64,000 nt of DNA from Pilaira anomala (lineage: Eukaryota; Mucoromycota; Mucoromycetes; Mucorales; Mucoraceae), in NCBI GenBank assembly GCA_025716855.1, contig JAIXMQ010000015.1, positions 434,001 to 498,000 on the forward strand, read 5' to 3'. The stretch's first letter is position 1; each line of letters starts with the position of its first letter. Below the pieces are notes generated by a model. It ran no database searches. It saw only the letters and a program-made list of their open reading frames with translations, and was not told where the DNA came from. Below are positions 36,586 through 48,100 of this stretch, one piece after another. A program made the position numbers and the translations under genes.

Positions 36586-38192
36586 ATCGATATAAACGAG
36601 GCTGAAAAAAAAGTAGTAAGATGAAGAAAAAAAGGGATAAAATTATCTAGTGTGACTCCGGGTTATGAATATTCAAAACCTGGTTACATGTATTACTTAA
36701 ATATTTTAAAAATAATCCTTGTAAGACATGACTTATATATCTCAGCTACATAGAACAATAACATTTTATTTTCATGGTCTCTGTTTAATATGAATAGCTT
36801 CGCTCAGACATAACTGGAAAATTGACAATATTCCAGTATCTGACAAAAATCTTTATTTCAAGATGATAGCTTTTGTCAGGCGATGCGGACTATATCATAC
36901 TACTACACTCATTGGTAAGAGTCTTTTAGAGCCTATATATCCCCTCATACCAGCATAAAAGAAACGATTAGAGGAATAAAAAAGAATCCCCAATTTCAAA
37001 GTGATATATGCTCTCTGAGCCACGCTTTATTTTCCTTTAAATTATATTTGTTTCCCCTTTCTTCCCTATATCTTCTAAACTAAAAGCCAAGTAATTTTGT
37101 ATCAAGGGTAGGCGTGTGAGATGTTCTTTTCAAGTTGTTTACAGGCCACTGCTCCCAGTAAGAGGGACTGGGTCTTAGCCAAAGCATTTTCTGATATTTT
37201 TTTTTTGGCTTTATCGTGATCCAATTATCGACACATTGAAGGGAGATTTCGATTTTTTATTTGTGATATGAATTGTTTTCAAAAAAAAAAAAAAAAAAAA
37301 AAAATACATACAACATATCACACATACCACAGGCCATTTAAGGTTATTCTCGAATTACAAGTTGAAGTTATTTAAAAAAAAAGTATATCTGTAAAATATA
37401 ATTATTAGACTTGTAACCCTAAAAAAACTTACACGACTAAACCTAACAAGACAACCATAAAAGGAAGCGACAGAAAAAAGAGACAATAAGATAAGGCGAT
37501 CAATTTGTTGTCTATCAATTATGCATGATAGACCCATAAGAAAAGGTTCGCGAAAAAAGTGTTCTTTAAGAAAATAACGCGACGACAAATTTCTTATTAT
37601 CCTGAGTTCAAGCGAACCCGATTTTGGACGAGTAACATATGTTGTAACAGTACCGACCAAGTGTGTCATCCACTATACCTGATTTCAAACACTTAAATTT
37701 CCTGGTTTTTTTTTACAATGGGCCTTTTTTTTTTTTTTTTTTTTTTTTTGTTGATAAAAGAAGAGGGGAGATGAATAAGCACCAAAAATCTTTTATCCCC
37801 CAAGAATGCAGCAAGTATTACTTTATGACACACTACCGAAGTTTTTCTTCTATCCTTTAAAAAGTAAATAGAAGAAACGGTTTATGTGTTTCCTTAAGTA
37901 CTGTGGATAACTTTCATTTATACAATATTTTGTCTGACAAGTTTCCCTTGCTTAATATATTTAGCTCAATAGTCTCATTTCATAAATCATATGAATATGG
38001 CTGTAATTTGAATAAAAACTTTAACTTTGGTTGATCATTTTCACCATTACAAGTTTTTATTTTATGTATTCTGCAAATATAGTTAACAAATTGGAAAATG
38101 AAATGAATGAGGTTTATGTATATATCAATACTTCCGAATGGCGAATAATTTATTTATTAAATATACATAGTGAGAGTGAGAGTGATACGTAA
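36586..38192. other. 1.6-kb intergenic region, no supportable gene
   Basis: Upstream of copy C. The first 150 bp are alignable with the region before copy D. The rest has A/T runs (37280-37304, 37727-37749) and an unremarkable minus-strand open frame at 37355-37669 with no recognisable motif. Confidence 0.45.
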
Positions 38193-39363
38193 CTATGTGT
38201 ATAAATGCTGGGATGATAATTTAGCAGCTGTTTGATTTGCATTGTTTATAGATGTTGCCAATGAATCTGCCAAAGTCTGAAGCAAATTACTCAATTTCAA
38301 GTTGTTAATGATCATAATTATGCCATTTTCTTGTAAGTTGATTATTTGTCCAATTTTATCTTTCACTGCCCCATTTTTTAAGGTGTCATGCAATTTATGA
38401 AGTAGCATCACTTGAATACGAGCAGCTGAGCCATTTTTTATAACCTCTGATGCAATCGACTGAAACATTTTTGACAGTCTGTGCGATTGAGAATCGAGTG
38501 TTTGTGGAGAGTCGTACTCGCAAAGCGTCCAAATGGTGTATGTTCGATAGGAGATATCAGATGTAATTGAGCTAAATGATCTACATAGTGTATAGGTCGA
38601 AAGGCAGTGAAACTTGGATCTTAATTGACGAAGTTGGTAAAATAAATAACTTTGATTTATACAAGTAGCCTCATCATCTTCCAGTAATTTTTGTCCCGGT
38701 TTTAACTGAGCTAAATTAAGATAGATTCGGGTGTCCGGTAGCGGCATAAAGTTACTGGTATTTGGACCCATTTCAATTGTCTTGTTTGCTATCCATATCA
38801 TCTAAATAGATATAAATACTCCCCCTTTTCTTCCACCTTCCCCATCCATTGTCGATTACCTTGTATACTCTTTTCTTATATACTTTATAATAAACATTAC
38901 TTATGACTTATATCAACAACGCTCATAACTAGTAGATATCTTCTTGTACTATCAAGCCTAGTTACTGACATACACCATGCGAACATCTGCGGAAAAAAAT
39001 GCCCAATATTTATTTATGTCTTGGACAATTTGTTCGCTGAGTTCGACAAATTCTTCATTGGCTATGTGCCTGTAGATGGGACTTGTGCTATCAATATGTT
39101 TAAATAAATCGTTTGCATTTGTTGAAGTTGATGAGCCTTCTGTAACTGAATTATCTAATGTAAGAAGACTCCAAGTTCCAGTTGGTTCATCAGATAATAT
39201 ATCACTTATATTGTTTGAAGCTGTGAGAAAAGGGTAAATTTTACCACTCGAGGACGTTAACAAAATGGGTTTTAGTTGTCCAATTTTTGCGGTTAAGATA
39301 CAGTTTTCTTGAATGCGGGGAGAGCTTGAAAGTGAATCACAGACAAGTAGAACAGTGGAGTCA
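38193..39363 (-). pseudogene. Uncharacterised gene truncated by a LINE insertion
   Basis: The minus strand is open from about 39363 to 38958 (FDSTVLLVCDSLSSSP, GQLKPILLTSSSGKIYPFL, EFVELSEQIVQDINKYWAFF). An intron with donor near 38962 and acceptor CTATTTAG then leads to a second exon, 38801-38193 (202 aa: MIWIANKTIEMGPN ... LSKMFQSIASEVIKNG ... NNLKLSNLLQTLADSLATSI). Helical and hydrophilic; I do not recognise the family. The open frame runs backwards straight into the 3' fragment of a LINE on the opposite strand and no start codon is found before it. The 5' end therefore seems lost, or separated beyond 39905. If an upstream exon exists, a candidate is the open minus-strand stretch at 40062-39906. 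Confidence 0.5.
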
Positions 39364-39369
39364 AACTGG

Positions 39370-39905
39370 GTGCTGCTGTTTACTGGTCTACTTTCTGGAA
39401 GTGCCTACTGACTCACGCTGGTTGTAATGTTTGGTTTCGTATTCTGCATCATAAGATTCCTTTCGGATCTTTTCTTCATCGCATTATGTCAGCCTATTAC
39501 GATGATCCCACGTGCACTATTTGCTCTACGGATGATAAATCCTTCGACCATTTTTTCTTTCTTTGCCCTTTGAAACTGTCTGTCTAGAGTGATATCTGGC
39601 GCCGGTTCTTTGCTACCCCCTTTTCTGTTGAAGCTGTCACATCGGCAGTTCTCCACCTTAAATTTTCTCGTCGACGTGGTGGCATTTCCAATACACCCTC
39701 CAGTGTGGTCATCGCCTCTACTTTGTTAGCTATATGGCGTAGTCACTGGGCTCTTATTTTCGATTCTGTTCCGTTTATTTTATCGACTGTCTCATCGTGC
39801 GCCATTCATCTTATTGGCGTCTAACGAAGCTCTGTAAAAAAAATGGATATCTCCTCTTCCTTCAGTCCTTGTTAACAAATTATTATAAAAAAAAAAAAAA
39901 AAAAA
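39370..39905 (+). mobile_element. 5'-truncated LINE (non-LTR retrotransposon) 3' end
   Basis: The plus strand is open for about 145 codons ending in TAA at 39822-39824, with the typical C-terminal end of a non-LTR reverse-transcriptase protein: NVWFRILHHKIPFRSFLHRI, then a zinc-knuckle-like CTIC...FDHFFFLCPL (C-x2-C-x8-H-x4-C), then WSDIWRRFF and LLAIWRSHWALIFDS. An A-rich 3' tail of about 21 nt ends at 39905. No reverse-transcriptase core is present, so the copy is 5'-truncated, as most LINE insertions are. I found no clear target-site duplication. The 5' boundary is approximate (39360-39400). Confidence 0.8.
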
Positions 39906-40041
39906 TAAGAAAGACATCCCCAAAAAATCCCCAAAAATTTAAAACCCAAAAACATTTTAAGTGACTCAATAACATCGTCATGATTAATAAAACTTTGAGC
40001 TACCATTTGCTCCATATATATAAAATCAAACAGCCCTTTGG

Positions 40042-40059
40042 CGTTGGAACGACTGTAAA
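40042..40059. repeat. 18-bp motif shared with 57221-57238
   Basis: GCGTTGGAACGACTGTAA occurs here and again at 57221-57238, both times after a CCNNTTTNG-like context. On the minus strand it reads TTACAGTCGTTCCAACGC. It encodes YSRSNAK in one frame at both sites, and TTACAG could be a splice acceptor. Confidence 0.6.
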
Positions 40060-40096
40060 ATTTTAATTTATTTTTTTAAAAAAATAAACACTTCTT

Positions 40097-41212
40097 TTAA
40101 CGAGAAAGTAAAGGAGTTCTTTCACCTAAACGATTTGCCCAACTGCTAAATCTTCTATTGAGACGATCCAACCAATTTGGAATCAAAGTTCTAGCAACAG
40201 CACTCACAAGGATACCAACTGTAACAAGTGCAACAATATGAGGTGTATCGGTAAGGAAGACAGCTGCACCCAATAAAATCCTAATGCGTACAAAGTAACG
40301 ATAAATATGACGAATGAGCAAAAAAAAAAAAAAAAAGGTAATTACCATGCAGTGGTTAAAGCATAAACCCAATCTTTTCTATGTGAATAATCAACTAAAT
40401 GAAGAGATACAAATCCAATGGCAACAATAATAAATGTATGTACCTATATATATATATATATATATAAAGTGTTATCATATATAGGATGGATCAGGTGATT
40501 ATTACTACTACTTACAATGTGATTTGCTTTTGTTTCACTACTGAATTGGAATACTTGCCAAAGAACGACAAACAAATAATAAGCAGTATAAATTGAAAAG
40601 GGAGCATTGACAAATGCATGATCGGTACCATTACGTGGAGGATAATCACGAAGACGGTGATACACGAATATAAGTGTAGCCAACTGCCAAAGAAGTCCGA
40701 CAAACGCAAATAAGTCAAGATGGAAGAACTAAGTAGTAAAGAACTGAATAAAACTTATATCTTTTTATATCTTCTTCTTCTTAAATTTACCCATAAAATA
40801 GATACAGCACTATTAATCACTGCAATCAACAAGTACCAGAATCCGATACCTTCATATACATCTATTAAAGTTTTTTTTTTTAAGGAGTGTGTGAGTTACA
40901 AAAGAACGCGCATACAGTTTCATGTATGAATTTATATACCTTTGGGTGCACTTGGTAAATACTGATAAATAGTAAAACCAATCAATAATAATTGTAATAT
41001 ACTAGTCAAGATAATAGCAAAGTCTCTTGGTCCAAATTCATATGAATGTCTTAAAAACCTATTTTTACATATCTATTTAACTTTTTCGACACATCTTCAC
41101 TTTTCTTTTTACCCTATACGTACCAGCCTGAAAAACTAAATCCTTGAGAACCAATCAATAATAATGTAGCAAGTGTATTTGAAAGCTTTAATTTTACACT
41201 AAGATTTGTCAT
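40097..41212 (-). CDS. TspO/MBR-like multi-pass membrane protein
   Basis: Six exons, 41212-41124, 41058-40940, 40861-40791, 40728-40516, 40443-40346 and 40280-40097, join in frame to 257 aa. At least six hydrophobic helices are visible: LATLLLIGSQGFSFSG, FAIILTSILQLLLIGFTIYQ, GFWYLLIAVINSAVSILW, FAFVGLLWQLATLIFVY, PFSIYTAYYLFVVLWQVF, TFIIVAIGFVSLHLV and HIVALVTVGILVSAVA. The order LLLIGFTIYQ ... LIAVINSAVSILW ... LATLIFVYHRL ... APFSIYTAYYLFVV parallels TspO/MBR-related proteins (tryptophan-rich sensory proteins), which bind porphyrins or sterols in membranes. The tail is basic and ends in ERTPLLSR, with a dileucine-like sorting signal. The family placement is inference. The gene structure is firm. 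Confidence 0.7.
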
Positions 41213-42682
41213 TTTTTTTTAAGATAAAAGAAAAAAAAAAAAAAGAGAAAAAGAAAAGAAACTACAGTACCTCGAACTTTATAAACATTACTTTCATCAT
41301 TTCAAACTCATTTGTGTACAACAGAATATAGTTTCCTTTTAAAGGTTTGTTTGTAAGGCAGACGACAAATCTGCAATGAAGACCGAGGAAAAGACAAAAT
41401 ATAAATTCGAGGAAGATAAAATAAAGAGATCCTGCACTAATATCCCTTACCAATAACTAGATTAAAATTAAAAGAAACACTTTTTACCATCTTCAGCTTG
41501 CAGTTAGATCAAGTAACTTACATTATTTCCTTTTTTCTCAAAAGGAGGTTTTAATAACCTGGCACACATGTTTTAGAGTTACTGCAGTGTTGCCAAAAAT
41601 ACATTTCTGAATATTCATCATATTATTCATATAAAAAAAAAAAAAATTAATATCCTCTATACCCAATTGATTCTATATTCTCTTTGTATTTTAGTTATAC
41701 CAAGAAGATGCCTTAAAAGCAGACTACGGTCCACTTTCGTATGTACTTTTGTACCTTTGAATCTGCACCGAAAAAAAAACAGACAAAAATAAGGTTCATG
41801 AAACTCACAACGTATCCATAGTAACTAAAGATTTGGCGGGGTATATAAGAAAATGAATTTTTATGAAAAATTGAATCACTCATGCTCGACCTTTTCAGTA
41901 GACATGAGGGCCGGAAGGTTTGACGTTGAGCTCATATTGTCGGAACTAAATAAAACAGGAACAGTAGTAATTAAAAGGTTACGATTACTAACAAGTACCG
42001 GTTCTTCTGCCTAGCTGTAGGAGTTTTTTTTTTGTCAAATTTCTTAAGGCTTTTTCTTTTTGTCGGTTCGTGTCCTTCTATTGACTATATACATGTGTAT
42101 ATATTTTTTTTTCTAGATGTAAATAGTGGGGTTATTTTCTCACAATAATACCTGTAAATACTTTTCAAACTTGTATAATGCTAGATGTGTAATATCTACG
42201 TCAGACTTTTTTTTTCCCTGATAAATACAGCAAATATTATATCAATTTATAATGAGAAACTTTTTGCTTTTTTTTTTTAGGAACCCTACTTCTCTCTCTT
42301 TTAGGAACCCTGCTTCTCTTTTCTTTTCTTAACAAGTCTTATTTTTACATGGTTGAAAATCTGACAGACTTACAAAACGCAAGTTAATTGACCAATATAA
42401 TCTTCTTATTAAGGTGGACATCAAATTAAATTGCTCTTCAACCTTTGGTAAGCATTTTAAGATTTAAAAGTCTCACTGGGGCATATCCTGACAGTGAAGA
42501 CAGACCACATCTTTTAACAAAAAAAGCTAAATTTAACAAATGTGTCAAAAGTCAAGCGGTCTTTAAACAAGATGGGCTACCCCTCCCGAATATTATTAGA
42601 TAGGCAGCCCCCTTCACTTTTTTTTAATATTTTTATTTTTTAACTCAAAAAAAAAAAGAAAAAGAAAAAAAAATAGACGAAA
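41213..42682. other. 1.5-kb divergent intergenic region
   Basis: Between the membrane-protein gene (minus) and the PPR gene (plus). It contains A/T runs and a short tandem repeat at about 42280-42320 (two copies of TTTAGGAACCCTNCTTCTCT). No ORF is convincing. Confidence 0.45.
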
Positions 42683-43906
42683 ATGAATAGAAGTTTATTA
42701 GCAACCAAAGGGTTGTTAAATGCAGCAACTAATGTCAGCAGTCGTCGTTCAATTCATGCAGGTGTAAAAGATCCTTTGCAATTACGCACTAGAGTACCAG
42801 CTGAGATCGCTAACAAGTTACTTTCAGCCATCCGTAACCGTAACCCAGCAGCTGTTTGGAAAGCATATAACGATATTAGTGATCGTGGTAATATTTCCAA
42901 GCTTCCAGGAGAGTATCATACCATGACACTTCAATCACTTCAACTTAAGAATCTAGGTTCATACAACCAAGATGAAATAAAATTTTACCGGGAGTGTTTA
43001 GTAAATATCATTAAGACGATGAAAGAACAAGGATATCAGCCTGATATTCGTGACTACAACTTATTAATGGATTTTTATGGTCGTGCTGGAGATTGGAAAG
43101 CCTCTACTGGTTTATGGACCGAGATCAAGAAACCTAATTTATACACTTACAATCTCTATATGCGTGCTGCTTTACAATCTAAAAAATACAAGGAAGTATT
43201 CCGAATTTACAATTTATTAAGATCCACTGATATTCAACCCAACGAATTCACCTTTAATACTTTAATTGAAGCAAATGGAAGATTAGGTAATATTACAGAA
43301 GCGGATAAAATCTTTCAAGAAAGATTTACACCAAAGACACCTAAAGTGAATCGATCCATTATGTCCAGTTTCAACCATCAACCCAAAACGAACCTTCCTA
43401 CTTACACTAAGGCTATTTCACCACTAGGATGTATCATACCTAATAAAAATCAAGATTTCTTACAACCTTCCAACGATACATTCGAGGCACTCATTGATGC
43501 ACACGGTAGAAAGAAGAATACAACTGGATTAAGTCACATATATACAAATATGATGCCCAAATACAAGGTTACACCTACATTAAAATCATACAATTCACTT
43601 ATTCACTGGTACTGTTACAGTGACGATATTGAAGCAGCTAGAAAGGTATTCATGGATATGGCACAAAATAACGTTACTCCCAACGCTGTCACATTCAACT
43701 ATCTATTCCGATATGAAGCATTAAAGAGAGCGAGACCTAAAGTGGCTGAATCCATGATACATTATATGCAAAAAGAGTATGGTATTAAACCTCTTGTATC
43801 CATGTATAAAGTCTTGATTAGAATTCATAACAAACATAATCGTGAAGATGAAGCACAAAGATTATATAAAGAATATACTCTTGTAAAGAATAAACTCGAA
43901 AAATAG
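42683..43906 (+). CDS. Mitochondrial pentatricopeptide-repeat (PPR) protein
   Basis: Single exon, 407 aa. The first 30 residues are Ser/Arg/Ala-rich with no acidic residue ([20 protein letters not shown] then RRSIHAG), a good mitochondrial presequence. At least six PPR units follow: [120 protein letters not shown] and [23 protein letters not shown] proteins bind single-stranded organellar RNA and act in its processing, stability or translation. A 40-residue non-repeat linker sits between units 3 and 4. The specific RNA target is unknown. The gene is convergent with the TMEM170-like gene, 124 bp apart. Confidence 0.9.
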   Translation: MNRSLLATKGLLNAATNVSSRRSIHAGVKDPLQLRTRVPAEIANKLLSAIRNRNPAAVWKAYNDISDRGNISKLPGEYHTMTLQSLQLKNLGSYNQDEIKFYRECLVNIIKTMKEQGYQPDIRDYNLLMDFYGRAGDWKASTGLWTEIKKPNLYTYNLYMRAALQSKKYKEVFRIYNLLRSTDIQPNEFTFNTLIEANGRLGNITEADKIFQERFTPKTPKVNRSIMSSFNHQPKTNLPTYTKAISPLGCIIPNKNQDFLQPSNDTFEALIDAHGRKKNTTGLSHIYTNMMPKYKVTPTLKSYNSLIHWYCYSDDIEAARKVFMDMAQNNVTPNAVTFNYLFRYEALKRARPKVAESMIHYMQKEYGIKPLVSMYKVLIRIHNKHNREDEAQRLYKEYTLVKNKLEK

Positions 43907-44030
43907 ACTTGTAGATTTGCCCCCCATACACACCACCCCCTCACTCGTACAAACACATGAAAAAAAGAAAAGACTCGATTTTTTTTTTTTTACCTTACAT
44001 TTTTTTTTATATAAAATAAAATATTATTAT

Positions 44031-44585
44031 TCAAAGAATAGCAGTAATGGTTGAATAGGAGCTAATTAAAACTATTAAAATATGTATAAGTGCCCAAAGA
44101 AAGGGTATCCATGTTGACATGACAAAAAAACCTGCATTATATACAAAAGAAAGGGCTACTCCCATTATACTTCCCGTCACAAACGATGTGATTGCTCCTC
44201 CCAATACAAATACGAATGGAATTGTAATTAAAATGTACCATTTTAACGTCCTTGATTTTGCTAACACTGCAAAAGCCCAAATACCTAAAGATTTACGGCT
44301 CAGATATGAATTATCATCAATACTTTCTTTTGTTTTGTTACCTGCTGGTAAATAGATTGCTAATGAGAATAAAATAGACCATACCATCGTAAACCTCCAA
44401 ATGTCTAGAATTCAAATAAGTTTTTGAAGAAGTCGTCTTTTTTATTTTATACCTGAAAGATAATATAAGGAATGAGGTATATCTGCAATCAAGTTGAGGG
44501 GATCAAACCCAGGTCCAAATGGCCAGTACAATGAAGGCCAATTCGGTGCTGTTTTATATCCATAAGGTAATCTAAATGTTGACAT
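44031..44585 (-). CDS. TMEM170-like integral membrane protein
   Basis: Two exons, 44585-44453 and 44404-44031, phase 1, give 168 aa. The N-terminus is hydrophilic and aromatic (NWPSLYWPFGPGFDP). Then come DIWRFTMVWSILFSLAIYLP and two to three further hydrophobic helices (YILITIPFVFVLGGAITSFV, TGSIMGVALSFVYNAGFFVM, PFLWALIHILIVLISSYSTI). This layout matches the TMEM170 family, whose animal member shapes ER tubules and sheets. The basic loop AKSRTLKW and the Gly-rich third helix fit the family pattern. Localisation to the ER/nuclear envelope is family knowledge, not shown here. Confidence 0.75.
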
Positions 44586-45151
44586 TATATTTAAAAAAAA
44601 AAAAGTTGTTGGAGGAGGAGATAAAGGGGTAGATATTTCTTTCTCACTCGGAATAAGCTGACTATACAAATAAAAATGGGAACGTGATTTATTCGACACC
44701 ACAAGATGTATTTTCTCGGAATACCTGTATAATTAAAACAGGTAATCTGTTATGACCTTGACCATATCAAACATTGTGATTATGTAAGTTCAATTACTGC
44801 ACAAAGTTACGGAGCAAATCTTCCGAGGTTGTGATCTTTAAAAAAATTTGGTTTAAGCGAATAAATCGAATGCCCCAAGCATCCTTTTTAACCAAAATAT
44901 ACATATTTAATATATCAATCATAGCATCGTTAGTTATCCCACGACAGAATTGAGATGCTTTTGAATAAACTTATAAGTAATCCTTCAGCTTATAACAAAC
45001 AAATAATTTATGTACTACAAGGTATTTTTTTTAAATCTCTTGTATGTAATACAAAGTTTTGAATTTTCGTAACCCAGGACCTAACTAGATGTTTTTATTC
45101 CTCTTTCTTTACCTTAACTAACCACCTTTTTTCAGCCTCGTATATATCAAT
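44586..45151. other. Upstream region of copy D
   Basis: Divergent spacer. From about 45040 it aligns, with many substitutions, to the sequence upstream of copy C (shared blocks GTAATACA, AGTTTTGAAT, CGTAACCC, ACTAGAT, TTTCAGCCTCG). The rest shows no gene. Confidence 0.5.
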
Positions 45152-48100
45152 ATGGATGAAGTTTATAATCTTCATCAACACAGTCATTATGTTCTTATTC
45201 GTAAGTTGAAGTATCAAATACGTATATTATTACTTTAGTAAAGATTCTACTTAATAAGAGCTAAAAACTGGAGAACTAAATTGTAAGAGAGGCTTAAATA
45301 TGACAAGAACCTATGAACAGTCTCAGGGAGAAAAATGTGGGTATGTTGAATATTATATTAATGCAAGTAAAAAAATCAGAATTTAATGTAAGTATCTTAT
45401 TTAAATTTTAGTATTAGCGACTACGTTATCTACAATAAACAAGAGAAAAAAATAATGTATTGGGAGCATCCATATAAAGAAAGACTTGAAGAACAGTTGG
45501 ATCAGCTTAAACAACAGAAAAATAAAGATCACGTAGTAATCGATAACTTTATTGAAAAAGTATATCTCGCCTTCAAAAAAGGAAATAGTAACAACTGGAA
45601 TGAAGATGATTTAATCTTGGAGCAAGTAGTAATAGAGTTCATTCGTTTGTTAGTGGATAGTATGATAGGTTTTAAAGGGCCGATCGAAAGTGATTCGATT
45701 AATTATATATGTGTAGTTCCAAGTATGTGGGAATATGAAATAAGAGAAAAACTACTTCGTCCTATTTTCGTAAAAACTGGTCTCATCTCCAAAACAGATC
45801 ACAAAGACAGGCTTTTATTTCTTTCGGATATAGAATCATTATTTTACTTTACACAGTGCCATGAATCAGCTATGAAAAAACTTACTTCTGGATATTGTAA
45901 AGTAAATGACCATTATATCTTATGTAGACTGAATATTCTTGGAGCTAGCGCAACATCATCAATAAATTTGGATTTAATAGAGGCTCAACATACTCTATTC
46001 AATATTTCCGATGGTTTATTATATCCTAGAGTTATTTCCTCATCACCATTACTTTCTATTAGCGAAGATGGTATCAAAATTACCTTGAAGAATTTTTTAA
46101 AGTCTGTTATATTTTCTGGTGATATTAATTCTGATCAAAGCAACGTTATTTTGATGATAACCGAGTATATTTATAGCAGTATTAGATCTAGAATGGTAAT
46201 AAAACTTTAATGTCTAATATAAAATTTTAACACATATCTTCATAAATAGACTATATTTCATTACCCGGACACAGTAGTCGATAATCTAAAGATGCCTTGG
46301 ATAACTATCGACGCAAAATGGAAGTTAAACAAGTCACAAACTGACTATTTGAAGACACTTAGTATGTTTAATATTTGCCTTGAAATTGGCGAAACTGTTT
46401 TGGATGCCATGAAGGCTTTATTTACAAACAGTAAAACTAAACAATGCAGGGTATTATTGTTTTATGAGAATATGTTTATCCAGCACAAAACTGTTTTTTT
46501 ATGGGCACGAGCCATACTAGAATCTATTACATATTCATTAAATTACTTGAGCAGCAAGAACGAGAAAACTATACGCATAAATTATTATCGAGATAGCTGT
46601 TTGATCGGTGCAGTCTATTATTTTATTGATGTTATACAGAACTCAGATATAAACTCGAGGCCACGTATATTACCCTCAAAGGAGCCAGCTCTGTCTACAT
46701 CTGTAGTTTCAAAACCAAAAGTAAATGTCATATTAAATATAGGTCAGTTCAATGAGTAGAAATATTTGAATGGACTAGCTATCGACTTAATTTTGCCTTT
46801 TGTATTATTAGACATCTCATTCAGTTCTACTTTACTGTCCTACATACTCGTCAAAGAAAACGAATCCATTGAAACGAAGCCAAATAATAATAACTGCGGG
46901 TTTAATAAGTGGTAAGTTTAAAATTAATAATTATGTATGGAAACGCCAGTTTGATAACTTAAATCGATTCTAGCTTACCATCATTGGGGTTATTTTGTAA
47001 ATTTTCGGACGCTGCAACACTAACAGTGAATGAAAAGTAAATTGAATCAAAAAGCATCCATCTTGCTTCTATAAGATAATAACCACATTTTTTTAGATGC
47101 ATAATGCTTATTGATAGCTATTTAAACGACGATTTAAGCTATCTGTTTGTACCTGAATACTACTCTCAAAAGATGAAAAAGTTGATAATTGGATTTAAAG
47201 ATATCCTTGAAAAAAGTCATGTCATCAAAGAGAACTTAGTATCGACTCAACAACCAGAATATATTCAGGCTTTTGTAACGATGTACTTTATTTACATTAA
47301 CGAACTAGTATTATCTTCTAAACATCAAAATGTTACCAATAATGCAAAGATAAATACTGGACTTCTAATCTCAATCGAAAAAAAGTTACTGGACTGTATT
47401 TTTGGCAGTAAACAAAACTTAAAAGAAATTCTACTTAAAAGTGGTCTGCTACAGAAAAACGACGAAAATACAAAGCTAAAAATAACAACTCATGGTGATA
47501 GTTCATTTCCATCTATTCAGGAGCAATGTAAGCTGGAATTCCCTATCAAATCCTGTTTCGTATTAGCTCAGCTGCATGAAAATTATATACAACTGACATT
47601 AAAACAAGTCGTTACTGGTTTTAGTTCGAAGGAAGCACAAGAGGATATCACCTTGAAGGATAAAATTGTCCCTATTCAAAATATATATGATTCTCTGTGT
47701 GTTAATATATGGAATATGATCACACTAAATTCAAGTTTAATCCAGACATGTAAGAGTCATTATGGGAATGATAAATATCTATCTCATCTCTTTTCGTTGA
47801 AAGAAAGAACAAAATTTATGGACCGCCTTAGAGAATTTATCTCTAACGAGGCAAGTAATGGCACAGATCAACTATTGTGATTATCAAAATAACCGTATTT
47901 CTATAATGTAGATTCTGGCAGGGGAGAAAATTTTGAAGCTCGAAGAGAAAACGATAATCCAGTTCAACAACACCTGTAGTTGTGGAGTCCCTTTATCAAT
48001 TAGAGACGTTATGGATATTTCGTTCAAACCAGTTTTACAGGAAATTGCATCTATAATTTCTGCATCACTAGTAAACTCGGATTTCTTTGGCAAATTTAGC

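Noticed and set aside
37355..37669. 104-codon minus-strand ORF
   Set aside because: No motif, no start context, composition like random AT-rich sequence in a spacer.
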